DNA from: Bactrocera neohumeralis | Taxonomy: Eukaryota > Arthropoda > Insecta > Diptera > Tephritidae | NCBI RefSeq assembly: GCF_024586455.1 | Contig: NC_065920.1 | Location: 55,249,960 to 55,313,959, forward strand | Length of the DNA: 64,000 nt | Reading direction: 5' to 3' | In this document: positions 54,337 to 64,000 of the stretch, one piece after another | Layout: each line of letters starts with the position of its first letter | How positions within the stretch are numbered: position 1 is the stretch's first letter | Program-made: the position numbers and the translations under genes | The notes under the pieces: model-generated | The model's database searches: none | Seen by the model: the letters and a program-made list of their open reading frames with translations, nothing else | What the model was told of the DNA's origin: nothing

Positions 54337-55904
54337 TAGGCTGTTCACGATAAGGTGGTTATCGGGTTATGTGGTTATGTGATTAAGTAAACAACAACAA
54401 AATGCGGTCTGACAAAATAACCAACTTTGACCAACCTAGACCCTTGTTTACAGATTATGATAAAATAAATAAAACTAAGCGAATGGCATTTCCATTTAGA
54501 TTTTCTTATTGGAATATCTGCTATTAAGAGCTGTTTTTTGTTTACAATCAGCAAATTAAAACCGGAATAAAAAGCATCGAAAATCATTAATAATTATCAA
54601 AAATTGTTATTTATACAAAGAGTTTTTGAACCCTTAAATTCGGATTACTTAATAAGCACATACCTTCAATAAAGTCCATTTCCTGAATAGCAGAACTTAT
54701 TTTAAATTCGACTATTTTTATACTCTCGCAACAATGTTGCTAAGGAGAGTATTATAGTTTTGTTCACATAACGGTTGTTTGTAAGTCCTAAAACTAAAAG
54801 AGTCAGATAGAGGGTTATATATACCAAAGTGATCAGGGTGACGAGTAGGGTCGAAATCCGGATGGATGTCTGTCTGTCCGTCCGTCCGTGCAAGCTGTAA
54901 CTTGAGTAAAAATTGAGATATCATGATGAAACTTGGTACACGTATTCCTTGGCTCCATAAGAAGGTTAAGTTCGAAGATGGGCAAAATCGGCCAACTGCC
55001 ACGCCCACAAAATGGCGGAAACCGAAAACCTATAAAGTGTCATAACTAAGCCATAAATAAAGATATTAAAGTGAAATTTGGCACAAAGGATCGCATTAGG
55101 GAGGGGCATATTTGGACGTAGCTTTTTGGAAAAGTGGGCGTGGCCCCGCCCCCTACTAAGTTTTTTGTACGTATCTCGGAAACTACTATAGCGATGTCAA
55201 CCAAACTCTTCAGGCATTTCCATATACAGTTCAAAAATGGAAGAAATCGGATAATAACCACGCCCACCTCCCATACAAAGGTTATGTTGAAAATCACTAA
55301 AAGTGCGTTAACGGACTAACAAAAAACGTCAGAAACACTAAATTTTACGGAAGAAATTGCAGAAGGAAGCTGCACCCAGACTTTTTTTAAAATTGAAAAT
55401 GGGCGTGGCCTCGCCCACTTATGGACCAAAAACCATATCTCAGGAACTACTACACCGATTTCAATGAAATTCGGTATATAATATTTTCTTAACACCCTGA
55501 TGATATGTACGAAATGTGGGTGAAATCGGTTAACAACTGATGCCTTCTCTGTATAATATATAGTACATTAGGAACCAATGATGATAGCGAATAAAACTTT
55601 ACAAAAGTACGGTATTTGAAAAATATGTAAATGACGTATAATGAAATCTCGATTATCACTTTATCATGCGAGAGTATAAAATGTTCGGTGACACCCGAAC
55701 TTAGCCCTTCCTTACTTGTTTTTTTTTAAACTTTGTTTAGGCATTTTATAAGTAGGAATTTCATTGAACTAGAATTGTAAACAATGAACAGCTGTTTGTG
55801 TAAAAATAAGCAAATAACCATACATAGAATGTTCACGGAGCACAGAGGTTATTTTTAATTTAATAATCACATAACCCGATAACCACCTTACCGTGAACAG
55901 CCTA
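54337..55904. mobile_element. TIR element containing a DINE insertion
   Basis: 54337-54373 (TAGGCTGTTCACGATAAGGT...) and 55868-55904 are reverse complements with one mismatch in 37. Without the DINE (54717-55722) the element would be about 560 bp. No transposase and no certain target duplication are seen. Confidence 0.75.
54717..55722 (+). mobile_element. DINE-1/HINE-like element, second subfamily
   Basis: The 5' part is TTTATACTCTCGCAACAATG, then GAGAGTATTATAGTTTTGTT. The (GTCY)n block is at 54867-54893, followed by a body with GTGGGCGTGGCC motifs. The 3' hairpin GTTCGG-tgacac-CCGAAC is at 55683-55700, then the tail TTAGCCCTTCCTTACTTG. Unlike the first subfamily it lacks 154-bp monomers. 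The open frames inside are non-coding. Confidence 0.75.
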
Positions 55905-55906
55905 AT

Positions 55907-56474
55907 TTTCATTTTGGAAGACTGGTAGAACTTACGCGATCTGGATTCCTACGCTAGATCTAATTTAGCTTTGATTTTAAATAAATGGTATAGCTTGATG
56001 AGTTTGATATTTACTGGGTTTCTTAACTGGACTTTAGTGCAATACCGAACTCTTCTAAAGCCAATAAAAGATATCTATAACAAAAAGAAACAACTTGTGA
56101 TTGCCATACCGATAAGTTTCTTGCAACACTTTAGGACAGAAACACAGATCAGAGACCAAACAGGAGATAAGTATAAAGTAAATCATACATAAGGCGCCAA
56201 TGTACAATCAAATAACAATTCACTTTATGTAGCTGTTTCGAGTATAATTAACCACTGTGCCGTTATTTCCACAAACGAATGCTCAGGTTCACACAGGAAG
56301 TTCAAGGAAACGCTCATTCATTTGTGTCATTATGGCGTTGAAGAATTTTAACAGCTACCTTTTTTGCAGGTAATTAGAAATGTCGCACGCTGGTATATGC
56401 ACTGCTCACTTCTGGGAATATTAAGAATTATCTTGTTTAGTTCTATGTGCTTTGGAATTATTTAAATAGTTTCA
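55907..56474. other. Spacer, no gene recognised
   Basis: The frame at 55971-56192 has no recognisable family. Confidence 0.3.
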
Positions 56475-56477
56475 TAA

Positions 56478-56905
56478 TGGGTTGTCAAAAAACTCTTGCG
56501 GTATTTTTATTGATTTTTTTTTTTATTAATATAGAAATGAATTTTTGATGACTCACGCCCAGCTCTTGACCGATGCTACGGCTGCTACTATGCCGGTCTC
56601 TTTCGACCAATTCAGCGATTTTATCGCAATTTTCGACGACAGGCCTTCCGGAGCGTGGCGGTCGAAGATGCACCTCTACACCAGAACGAAAACGTTGAAA
56701 CGATCATTGTGCGGTGGAAATGGAAACTGTATCGGGTCTATAAACTGCACAAATTTTATTGGCGGCTTCAGATGCATTTTTGCCTTTGTCGTAGTAGTAC
56801 TGTAAAATATGCCGTATTTTCTCTTTATTTTGCTCCATGTTTACGACGCTATAACTCACGAACGACAATCAATCAAACACGTGTTAGCGCGTGAAATGAG
56901 CTTTC
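56478..56905 (-). pseudogene. Mariner-like transposase N-terminal half
   Basis: From the ATG at 56838-56836 the frame reads MEQNKEKIRHILQYYYDKGK, SEAANKICAVYRPDTVSIS, then after shifts FRSGVEV, RPPRSGRPVVENCDKIAELV and ERDRHSSSRSIGQELGVSHQ. These are the two helix-turn-helix units and linker of an irritans/mauritiana-like mariner. The next bases lead straight to an end-like sequence GGGTTGTCAAAAAACTCTTG (reverse of the reading), so the catalytic domain is deleted. Confidence 0.72.
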
Positions 56906-57559
56906 CAAAATGGTATAGCATGACCCGCAGAGAATATGAAGAGACATAAATTTATGTATGCATGCCCATGATTACACTCCCAACGAATGTAAAGAATTTC
57001 GTTTTGCTTGTTTAAATTTTTGCTTTCAACCAGGGAATCACTTGTATTTGCAATGTATGCATATACATATGTATGTACATATGTATGTATGCTTTTGCGT
57101 TTTGCCCTCACCAATTCAATATTGACATGTAAACATAATTATGATAAGAGTATAATTTTGTATGAATGCATGCATAGTAATATTTATAGTCAATTTGGAC
57201 TTGCATATTGAATAATTTTATTTGATTTTTACATAATATACTATACTAATAAATATTTTTGTATAATATTTCTTACTATTAGAAATTATATTTATCACAA
57301 TCATACATACATACATATATACCTATGTATGTACATCTTCTATCATATTAATCTTATGTCTCTGCGCATGCTGATATGAATGTATGTACATATATATACG
57401 CATGTGCGCGTTCAGAAATTCAAATCATGATTTTATCACTTATCAATATATTACATGTGCGCGCATTGATCTGCATGTTCATACATTCATATATATTTAT
57501 ACGCACATATATTTGTATACATTGCCGAACAAATAATGCACAAGCATACAAACATACAT
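56906..57559. other. AT-rich stretch with TATG/CATA microsatellites
   Basis: Alternating ATGTATG/CATACAT words at 57055-57090, 57300-57340 and 57375-57405. No gene is seen. Confidence 0.45.
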
Positions 57560-57574
57560 ATGGGTACTCATGTG
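57560..57574. repeat. Left target duplication of the SINE-like retroposon
   Basis: ATGGGTACTCATGTG, identical to 57687-57701. Confidence 0.88.
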
Positions 57575-57686
57575 TGGGTGTGGGAGAATCTTGAGCTGGG
57601 AGTAGGTTAGGTTTAGCGGGTTAAAGTCCCGCACTTCGGCTTTCGATGCTTCCTCTTACTTAAAAAAAAAACAAAAAAAAAAAAAA
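57575..57686 (+). mobile_element. SINE-like retroposon with poly-A tail
   Basis: About 87 bp of body plus an A-rich tail (57662-57686, one C inside) sits between perfect 15-bp repeats. The body contains GCGGG-TTAAAGT-CCCGC at 57616-57632, a 5-bp stem with a 7-base loop, exactly the geometry of a tRNA T-arm. The loop differs from the consensus TTCRANY at the third base. The part before it is too short to form the other tRNA arms convincingly. It could be a 5'-truncated tRNA-derived SINE or a retroposed small RNA. Confidence 0.7.
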
Positions 57687-57701
57687 ATGGGTACTCATGT
57701 G
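57687..57701. repeat. Right target duplication of the SINE-like retroposon
   Basis: ATGGGTACTCATGTG immediately after the A tail. The first A is shared with the tail. Confidence 0.88.
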
Positions 57702-59274
57702 AATATGTCACCAACAAAAAATTGAAACATTGTTCTACAAAACAACTACAAATGTAGTAAATTTTACAACAAAAACGATTTCATTCATAAACGCAGGCGC
57801 AACTTTCTGGTGTTTGTTCTAAGAAAGATTCAATGTCAATTCTAAAATATTATTTTAAGTTCTCTGCTCAAAGCATAGAGAAGGTGCAAATTGAATTCTC
57901 TATGATGTTGTATGTGAATTTAAGAAAGTGTTGGTCAGTCCACCATATTTTTTATCCTTTCCCTCTCGCTAGTTTTTTTTTCATACAAAATGATATGCAT
58001 TTCTTGGAATATCACTAAGAAGTTTAACTTCTTCCTCGCGTAGAGACTCCCCGCACCAGTTTTTTTTGGTTGGTTAGTAAGTAATACTAAGTTCCATTTT
58101 TATCCCTATTTATTGAAGGTTTGCATATCTGGTCTGTCCACAATCAACACTACAAGAGTGTAAAGTTGTTGTATGGCCTCTGTTGCCAGTGTTCTGAGGC
58201 TAAGGTGTTTCTCGAAGATATGTTGATTCAAATAGGCTCTGAAGAAGCTGAAGGGTATGTGGCAGCTTAAGGGAATAGTGATTCCGAGCGGACCAATTCG
58301 TCTGACTTTTGACTTAGAAGGATACTAGAAGATATTAACCAAGTTACCTACTGATCGTCTATTTATTGCCTACTTTCATAACCTAAATCAATGAGACTTG
58401 TTATTGGCACTACAAAGCCTTAATATCCGCTTGGGTAACCACTAGAAGGTTTTTGATCTTGCTGGTACCTTCTGTTATACCTGCAATTGTAGGCATTTAG
58501 TTTGAAGCTACGATCTGTATATGCATTACTTCAGCATACCCCTGTTACTATTTCACCTCTTAACCCGTCGGCTAATCCGTAAATTTTGCCACTGGATCTG
58601 ACGACCGCATAACCATTGATCCACTTTTTTCTACGGGGAGTGATGCCTCATTGTTCTTGTTTAAATGAGTTAAGCATCTGCCCCCTCTACCCAGAAAAAC
58701 TGAACACACTAATACAGCACTTCCGATGACAGCGCACTCATACATCACCACACAACGCAACTCACCACACCTCTCCATCAATCAACCCACTTAACAAAAA
58801 GGCTGGGCAAAAGGATTGTGGACACATTCGTTCGACACAACTCGTCACATATACTGCGAACATCCTCTCCGCTTACAACACCCGTCCCGCGCGCTACAGT
58901 AAGCGTTTCGACAACAACGATCTGGCGCGCTGTAGACATACGCTCATTTAAGTTGGTTACCGAAATAATTCAAATATATAATTTTAATATAATACGATTT
59001 GTAAAAATATAAAACCTTTTTTAATAAATTAATATTGTAATCATACTACTCAAGCTACCCGGTATTTTTATTCCAAATGTGCGTGCCAACTATTTAAACG
59101 ATTTATACGTACATAGTGATTACCAATGCAAAAATAGGGATACATACGTATCTACCAGTTACAAATATATTCAGTTCTTGATGCCTCATTGATATCCTTT
59201 TCTTGGTCGCATCCCGAATTCAGCTCGATTTTATTTGCAGGTTGAAGTCCCATAGTCTCGCAGTTTCTTTTGTA
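57702..59274. other. Unassigned stretch
   Basis: 58700-58930 is C/A-rich and less AT-rich than its surroundings but has no recognisable frame. 58060-58500 has moderate GC and may be an old transposon. Nothing can be named. Confidence 0.3.
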
Positions 59275-59508
59275 TTAAGGAATCCGCTTACCAAGTTTCA
59301 TCAAAATATCTCAATTTTTACTCACGTTATAGCGTGCATGGACGGATAGACGGACAGACAGACAGTCACTCGGATTTCTTTTCTTCATTCTGATCATTTA
59401 TACATATATATTTAACATTATACCTTTCACGTTTAGTTTTAGGTGATACGTACAACCGTTAGGTGAACAAAACTATAATACTCTCTAGCAAGAGGTTGCA
59501 AGAGTATA
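59275..59508 (-). mobile_element. DINE-1/HINE-like fragment, second subfamily
   Basis: The reverse strand gives a 5' end (TTTATACTCTTGCAACCTCT, GAGAGTATTATAGTTTTGTT), the (GTCY)n block at 59338-59366 and the following phrase AACTTGGTAAGC. Only the first 230 bp of the element remain. Confidence 0.7.
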
Positions 59509-61008
59509 AAAACACCAACGCTGTTAAACGGTTTACTTCCAAAAAATATCTTCTCCAAAAAAAACCAGTTAAATATGTAATATTTAAACCAAAAGTGTGG
59601 CAAATCTAGCATTGGTGGCAAAACTTAAACATGTTGTCAGCACCATTTGCTAATCGCAATCAATAAAAGCACTAGACTTGTTACGCGCTCTGTTCACTTT
59701 ACTACCAATCCATACAAAATATATCTTTTAGCCGCATTAAAATGCGCAACGCTCGACACTGCAACTGTCGCGTAGTTGAGAAAAGAACTCAGGAAATGCA
59801 AATCATTTGACAACATTTTCATGGTAAAGTTCCGCGCTGCAAGAGCATGTAGCACATTAACGCAGCTTACTTAGGAGTTAGCGGTTTAAGAGGATGTCAT
59901 GCGAATGATTATTTTATAAGGAGGTATTTGAAATGTGTAAAAAATAATAGTCATGACATTCATTGCATTTGTGGTTAAATGCGGATGTATAAATTGATTA
60001 ACCTTAGTTTTGAAGTATTCAGTGCCACTATATTCTTGCCTGGCCAGTTGGCGTTCTTCAAATAAAAAAATTTAGTTACAGCATGAAATATTATTTTCGC
60101 TGTACTCAATTGCGCACACATTACTTACTTCCGCCAATATATATAAATTTTTAGTCATCTCAACTTCCAACAATTTTTATGGGCTATATTGGCCCCTTTA
60201 TCATGTCATGTACATACGTACTTCAACCACCAGACGTGCGCCAAATAAAATCATATTGCCAAATAAAATCATATTTCACAAAATTTTCCACTGCGTCTCT
60301 ATGACAAACTAGTACGTACTTATAGATAGAAAGCCCAGTTAGTAGAGTGTACCATGTCAACAACGGTTATGCCCATGGGTCCAATACAATAATTAAATGA
60401 AAAATTAGTGAAAGTAAACCCGTTTACTAACCATCGATTTAGGTTTACTAATATACCAAACCATTTTTTTGGACTTCTTCACCATCTAAGCGTTAGAAAC
60501 TTTTTTTTATATACATAGCATGAAAATTTAATAGTTTATTGCATCAATATTGTGACAGCTGTTCGGCAATGTGAAAAAGGCACTAAAACAAGTGAAAAGA
60601 TACAATGAAATATAACCAAATTACACGTCCACTCCTATATAATATTACAACAAAAAGTCCTAACAAATTTAGCGCACATCTATTGTGTTGGCGCTAAATA
60701 TAATCCACTTATAATTATAAGAGTTCACATTCCCCCCACTACAAAAGCTACGTAATGATTTTACACACTAGTGAATTTTATATCATTGCAAAAAATGCTC
60801 GAAAAGTAGAAAGTAAATTTCGCGGTTAGCGGCGTAACACATTTGCCTTTTTGTTCACTGAAAATTTCACACTAAATTAAAAGTTGACAGCGGGTTGCAA
60901 CGCCTGTCGATGGTGCTGTCTGACTGAGTTTATTTTTCTTGAGCGCATTATTTTTGGCTGCCAAAACTATTTTTTGGAGCAGTGTTGAGTAGGGATCCGC
61001 CAAACTAA
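59509..61008. other. AT-rich stretch
   Basis: Contains an 18-bp tandem duplication at 60240-60275 (GCCAAATAAAATCATATT twice). No gene is seen. Confidence 0.35.
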
Positions 61009-61012
61009 TTTA

Positions 61013-61609
61013 GGGGGGTATTATATAAAAAAAAATGCAAGAAAAAAACCAAAATTCGTCGAGATACGGGGCGGTGGAGTGGGGGCTTCAAACAAAACGG
61101 TGCGTCCTGGTTGACGTGATTTCAACGCTTGTAGAGATCTAAAATACAAAAAACAAGAAGATTCTTCATTAGTAAGGATGTCGTTATCGGGTTGACCATT
61201 TTCAAACAAAAATATAACAAAATGGCTTCGACTTGAAAAAATTTTTTTTTTACCCGATTTTTTCGCCCTTTCCGAATTTTTTAAAAATCCTTCAAATCAA
61301 AATTTTTAAAAATCCACGATACGATAGAGCATTGCATAAAAAAGATATATACCAAATTTCAAAGGAATCGGTTGAGTAGAACTTGAGATATCATGTCAAC
61401 CACCTCAAAAAAGTAGTTTCGAGAAAAACGCGTTTAAAGTTTAGGAGACAATTCTAGTGAACACGGACGCCACGTCAAAAAATCGGCTGTATCTGCGAAA
61501 ATAAGTCGAATTTTGAAAAACCTTCCAAAGTCATATTTTTGAAAGTCTAAACTTTCAAAATATGCAAAACAAAATCGATTTTTTCAAAATCCTAGACCAG
61601 AATACCCCC
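61013..61609. mobile_element. MITE with GGGGGTATT ends near TTAA
   Basis: The left end reads GGGGGGTATTATATA after TTTA (61009-61012). The right end, on the reverse strand, reads GGGGGTATTCTGGTC after TTAA (61610-61613). TTTA against TTAA suggests a TTAA target with one mutation. The interior is rich in AAAAAT/ATTTTT and has no gene. Confidence 0.58.
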
Positions 61610-61613
61610 TTAA

Positions 61614-61977
61614 GACAGTTCAAAATAAAGTAAGAGAGGGGTAGTTTGAATGTTGATTGGAAAACCAGTGATTTTTTTTTTACGAATTTCTAAATTTAGC
61701 ACATGTGGCGTTATTAGTTACCACATTTCGCGCTTTTACTTTTTCCGTAACATAACGTTATGTGATATGTGTGTGCGATAATCGATTTCGCTCATTTTCA
61801 GTCTGCAATATTTGTTCATAAAGATATGAACATGAAAGTTTTGTAACCTTAAGATAGAATTGTATATACAAAATTATATTTTTGACACAACTACATTAAT
61901 ACATAAAAATATACATGTAAACAATAAATTAAATAAAAAGTATATACAGTCCACTAAATGTCAAGTGCAATGGTAAG
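61614..61977. other. AT-rich stretch before the gap
   Basis: Nothing supported is seen. Confidence 0.25.
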
Positions 61978-62077
61978 NNNNNNNNNNNNNNNNNNNNNNN
62001 NNNNNNNNNNNNNNNNNNNNNNNNNNNNNNNNNNNNNNNNNNNNNNNNNNNNNNNNNNNNNNNNNNNNNNNNNNNNN
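61978..62077. other. Assembly gap (100 N)
   Basis: Exactly 100 N. The first bases after it (CCTTACTTG) are the terminal bases of a DINE 3' end, so at least one DINE copy probably lies inside the gap. Confidence 0.97.
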
Positions 62078-62085
62078 CCTTACTT

Positions 62086-62264
62086 GTTTTGTTTACAATC
62101 AGCAAATTAAAACCGAAATAAAAAGCATCGAAAATCATTAATAATTATCAAAAATTGTTATTTATACAAAGAGTTTTTGAACCCTTAAAATTCGGATTAC
62201 TTAATAAGCACATACCTTCAATAAAGTCCATTTCCTGAATAGCAGAACTTATTTTAAATTCGAC
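62086..62264 (+). repeat. Flank shared with 54535-54716
   Basis: TGTTTACAATCAGCAAATTA through to the DINE 5' end matches the corresponding part of the TIR element at 54337-55904 almost base for base. The sequences beyond the two DINE 3' ends do not match. Confidence 0.8.
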
Positions 62265-63345
62265 TATTTTTATACTCTCGCAACAATGTTGCTAAGGAGA
62301 GTATTATAGTTTTGTTCACATAACGGTTGTTTGTAAGTCCTAAAACTAAAAGAGTCAGATATAGGGTTATATATACCAAAGTGATCAGGGTGACGAGTAG
62401 CGTCGAAATCCGGATGTCTGTCTGTCCGTCCGTCCGTCTGTCCGTCCATCCGTCCGTGCAAACTGTAACTTGAGTAAAAATTGAGATATCATGATGAAAC
62501 TTGGTACACGTATTCCTTGGCTCCATAAGAAGGTTAAGTTCGAAGATGGGAAAAATCGGCCCACTGCCACGCCCACAAAATGGCGGAAACCGAAAACCTA
62601 TAAAGTGTCATAACTAAGCCATAAATAAAGATATTAAAGTGAAATTTGGCACAAAGGATCGCATTAGGGAGGGGCATATTTGGACGTAGCTTTTTGGAAA
62701 AGTGGGCGTGGCCCCGCCCCCTACTAAGTTTTTTGTACGTATCTAAAAAACTACTATAGCTATGTCAACCAAACTCTACAGAGTCGTTTTCTTCAGGTAT
62801 TTCTATATACAGTTCAAAAATGGAAGAATTCGGATAATAACCACGCCCACCTCCCATACAAAGGTTATGTTGAAAATCACTAAAAGTGCGTTAACGGACT
62901 AACAAAAAACGTCAGAAACACTAAATTTTACGGAAGAAATTGCAGAAGGAAGCTGCACCCAGGCTTTTTTTTTTAAATTGAAAATGGGCGTGGCCTCGCC
63001 CACCTATGGACCAAAAACCATATCTCAGGAACTACTTGACCGATTTCAATGAAATTCGGTGTATAATATTTTCTTAACACCCTGATGACATGTACGAAAT
63101 AAAGGTGAAATCGGTTAACAACCACGCCTTCTTCCAATATAATGCTATTTTGAATTCCATCTGATGCCTTCTCTGTATAATATGTAGTACATTAGGAACC
63201 AATGATGATAGCGGAATAAAACTTTACACAAATACGGTATTTGAAAAATATGTAAATGACGGATAATGAAATCTCGATTAGCACTTTATCATGCGAGAGT
63301 ATAAAATGTTCGGTGACACCCTAACTTAGCCCTTCCTTACTTGTT
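62265..63345 (+). mobile_element. DINE-1/HINE-like element, second subfamily
   Basis: Near-identical to 54717-55722 along most of its length, with a longer (GTCY)n block (62415-62457) and extra sequence at about 62775-62790 and 63120-63170. The 3' hairpin at 63308-63325 has one changed base (CCTAAC for CCGAAC) that weakens the stem. It ends CCCTTCCTTACTTG. It is non-coding. Confidence 0.75.
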
Positions 63346-64000
63346 TTATTTTATATTTTGTTTATTTTATTTTGCTTTTTTGGGAGTCATTATTACGGTT
63401 TACAAGTGTATGAGTTGTTTTGCTTTTATTCATTTCATTGGCGGTTATTTAACATTTCTTATTTTATCGGTATGGAATATCGGTTGTTTATTATTTGCCT
63501 TTTCTATGTTACCGGCTTATAAAGGATAGTAACTCCACGCCTGGCTCAGATGTGGCCAGAATGGGTACACCTTAGCCCCAGATTTAGGACTATGAAATTT
63601 GAGGGATCTTGCGAGAGAGTAGGCGGTAATGGCGAACGGCTTCATTTAGAATTATAATTTTTTAAGTGGGATGTTCAAGTTGTATAACAGATTCACATCC
63701 ACTAACCATATGTGGAGCGCTTATGTAGGGACGATAAGATCGACCTCTGCTTTTGTTAGTTTTTTTTGTTTTTTTTTTTTTGCTTTATTCCATTTGAGAA
63801 TTTAAGAAACTACGTATTAAGCAATGTTTTATGAGAAATGTCGATTTTCTATCCCTTTGGAACAATATTTTTATATATTGTGTTTAAGTGCGTATGCACT
63901 AATTTGGTTTTTAGTAGCCCGCCACCGCTGAAGGATATATTCAGGATTGTGTTTTTTCCATTATTGGCGAAAGCCATCCTGCGGGGTCGAAAAGTAACAT
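63346..64000. other. Unassigned stretch at the window end
   Basis: A 62-codon frame at 63341-63529 is hydrophobic (Phe/Ile-rich), as expected for T-rich DNA, and is not a supported gene. A T run lies at about 63755-63781. Confidence 0.35.

Noticed and set aside
54718..55319. Open frames of 60-96 codons inside the DINE
   Set aside because: They run through the (GTCY)n block and the non-coding body and are not shared as frames between copies.
57616..57632. tRNA gene
   Set aside because: Only the T-arm geometry is present. There is no acceptor stem, D-arm or anticodon arm, and the A tail with direct repeats shows it is a retroposed sequence.
1..64000. LTR retrotransposon or CRISPR-like array
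   Set aside because: No paired LTRs, integrase or protease motifs were seen. The regular repeats found are minisatellites or DINE monomers in direct contact, without unique spacers.

Overview
The window is repeat-rich, AT-rich eukaryotic DNA, most likely intergenic DNA of a fly and probably a tephritid fruit fly. The evidence is the mix of elements: several mariner lineages, including a DD41D (rosa-type) mariner; DINE-1/HINE-like elements with (GTCY)n blocks; canonical Helitrons; an RTE-like LINE; and short introns with GT/AG ends. There are no operons, CRISPR arrays, convincing tRNA or rRNA genes, or viral genes. Two runs of exactly 100 N (38579-38678 and 61978-62077) are assembly gaps of unknown size. 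The species call is inference.

Layout. 1-4.8 kb: decayed non-LTR pieces, then a 5'-truncated RTE-like LINE (2492-4295) with a perfect 14-bp target duplication, then a 48-bp minisatellite. 5.2-8.9 kb: two adjacent minus-strand genes of a transposon type, one clearly spliced and the other a C2H2-finger plus transposase-like protein with a few frame breaks. 8.1-11 kb: three MITE-like elements, one of them inside an intron of the spliced gene. 11-16.8 kb: mostly AT-rich DNA with mariner scraps. 16.8-23.7 kb: a DINE-1-like element with 154-bp tandem monomers, then a minus-strand LINE copy split by a hAT element (19391-21318; 8-bp duplication, about 320-bp terminal inverted repeats), then a second DINE. 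24-34.3 kb: mariner, Helitron (26637-30106), hAT and LINE fragments. 34.8-38.1 kb: a Helentron relic with Pif1-type helicase and the start of a C-terminal endonuclease, but no Rep domain. 40.1-42.9 kb: the longest uninterrupted LINE copy (endonuclease plus RT). 43963-44490: a small three-exon gene of unknown function, the best candidate host gene. 46.2-50.3 kb: a TTAA-flanked MITE, a second Helitron copy, and Tc1-like and jockey-like scraps. 50.6-56.9 kb: a fold-back element, a DINE carrying mosaic mariner sequence, a palindromic DD41D mariner, a TIR element containing a DINE, and more mariner pieces. 57.56-57.70 kb: a SINE-like retroposon with a 15-bp duplication. 59-64 kb: further DINE copies, a MITE and the second gap.

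How it fits together. The window is a record of nested insertions rather than a pathway. Three layers can be ordered directly: hAT into LINE, mariner-derived sequence patched into a DINE, and a DINE into a TIR element. The Helentron relic is of the lineage that is known to mobilise DINE-1/HINE elements, so a candidate helper and its dependants occur in the same 64 kb. The most unusual observation is that two mariner derivatives share the same palindromic junction while one of them is a patchwork with DINE sequence, which suggests repair-associated template switching.
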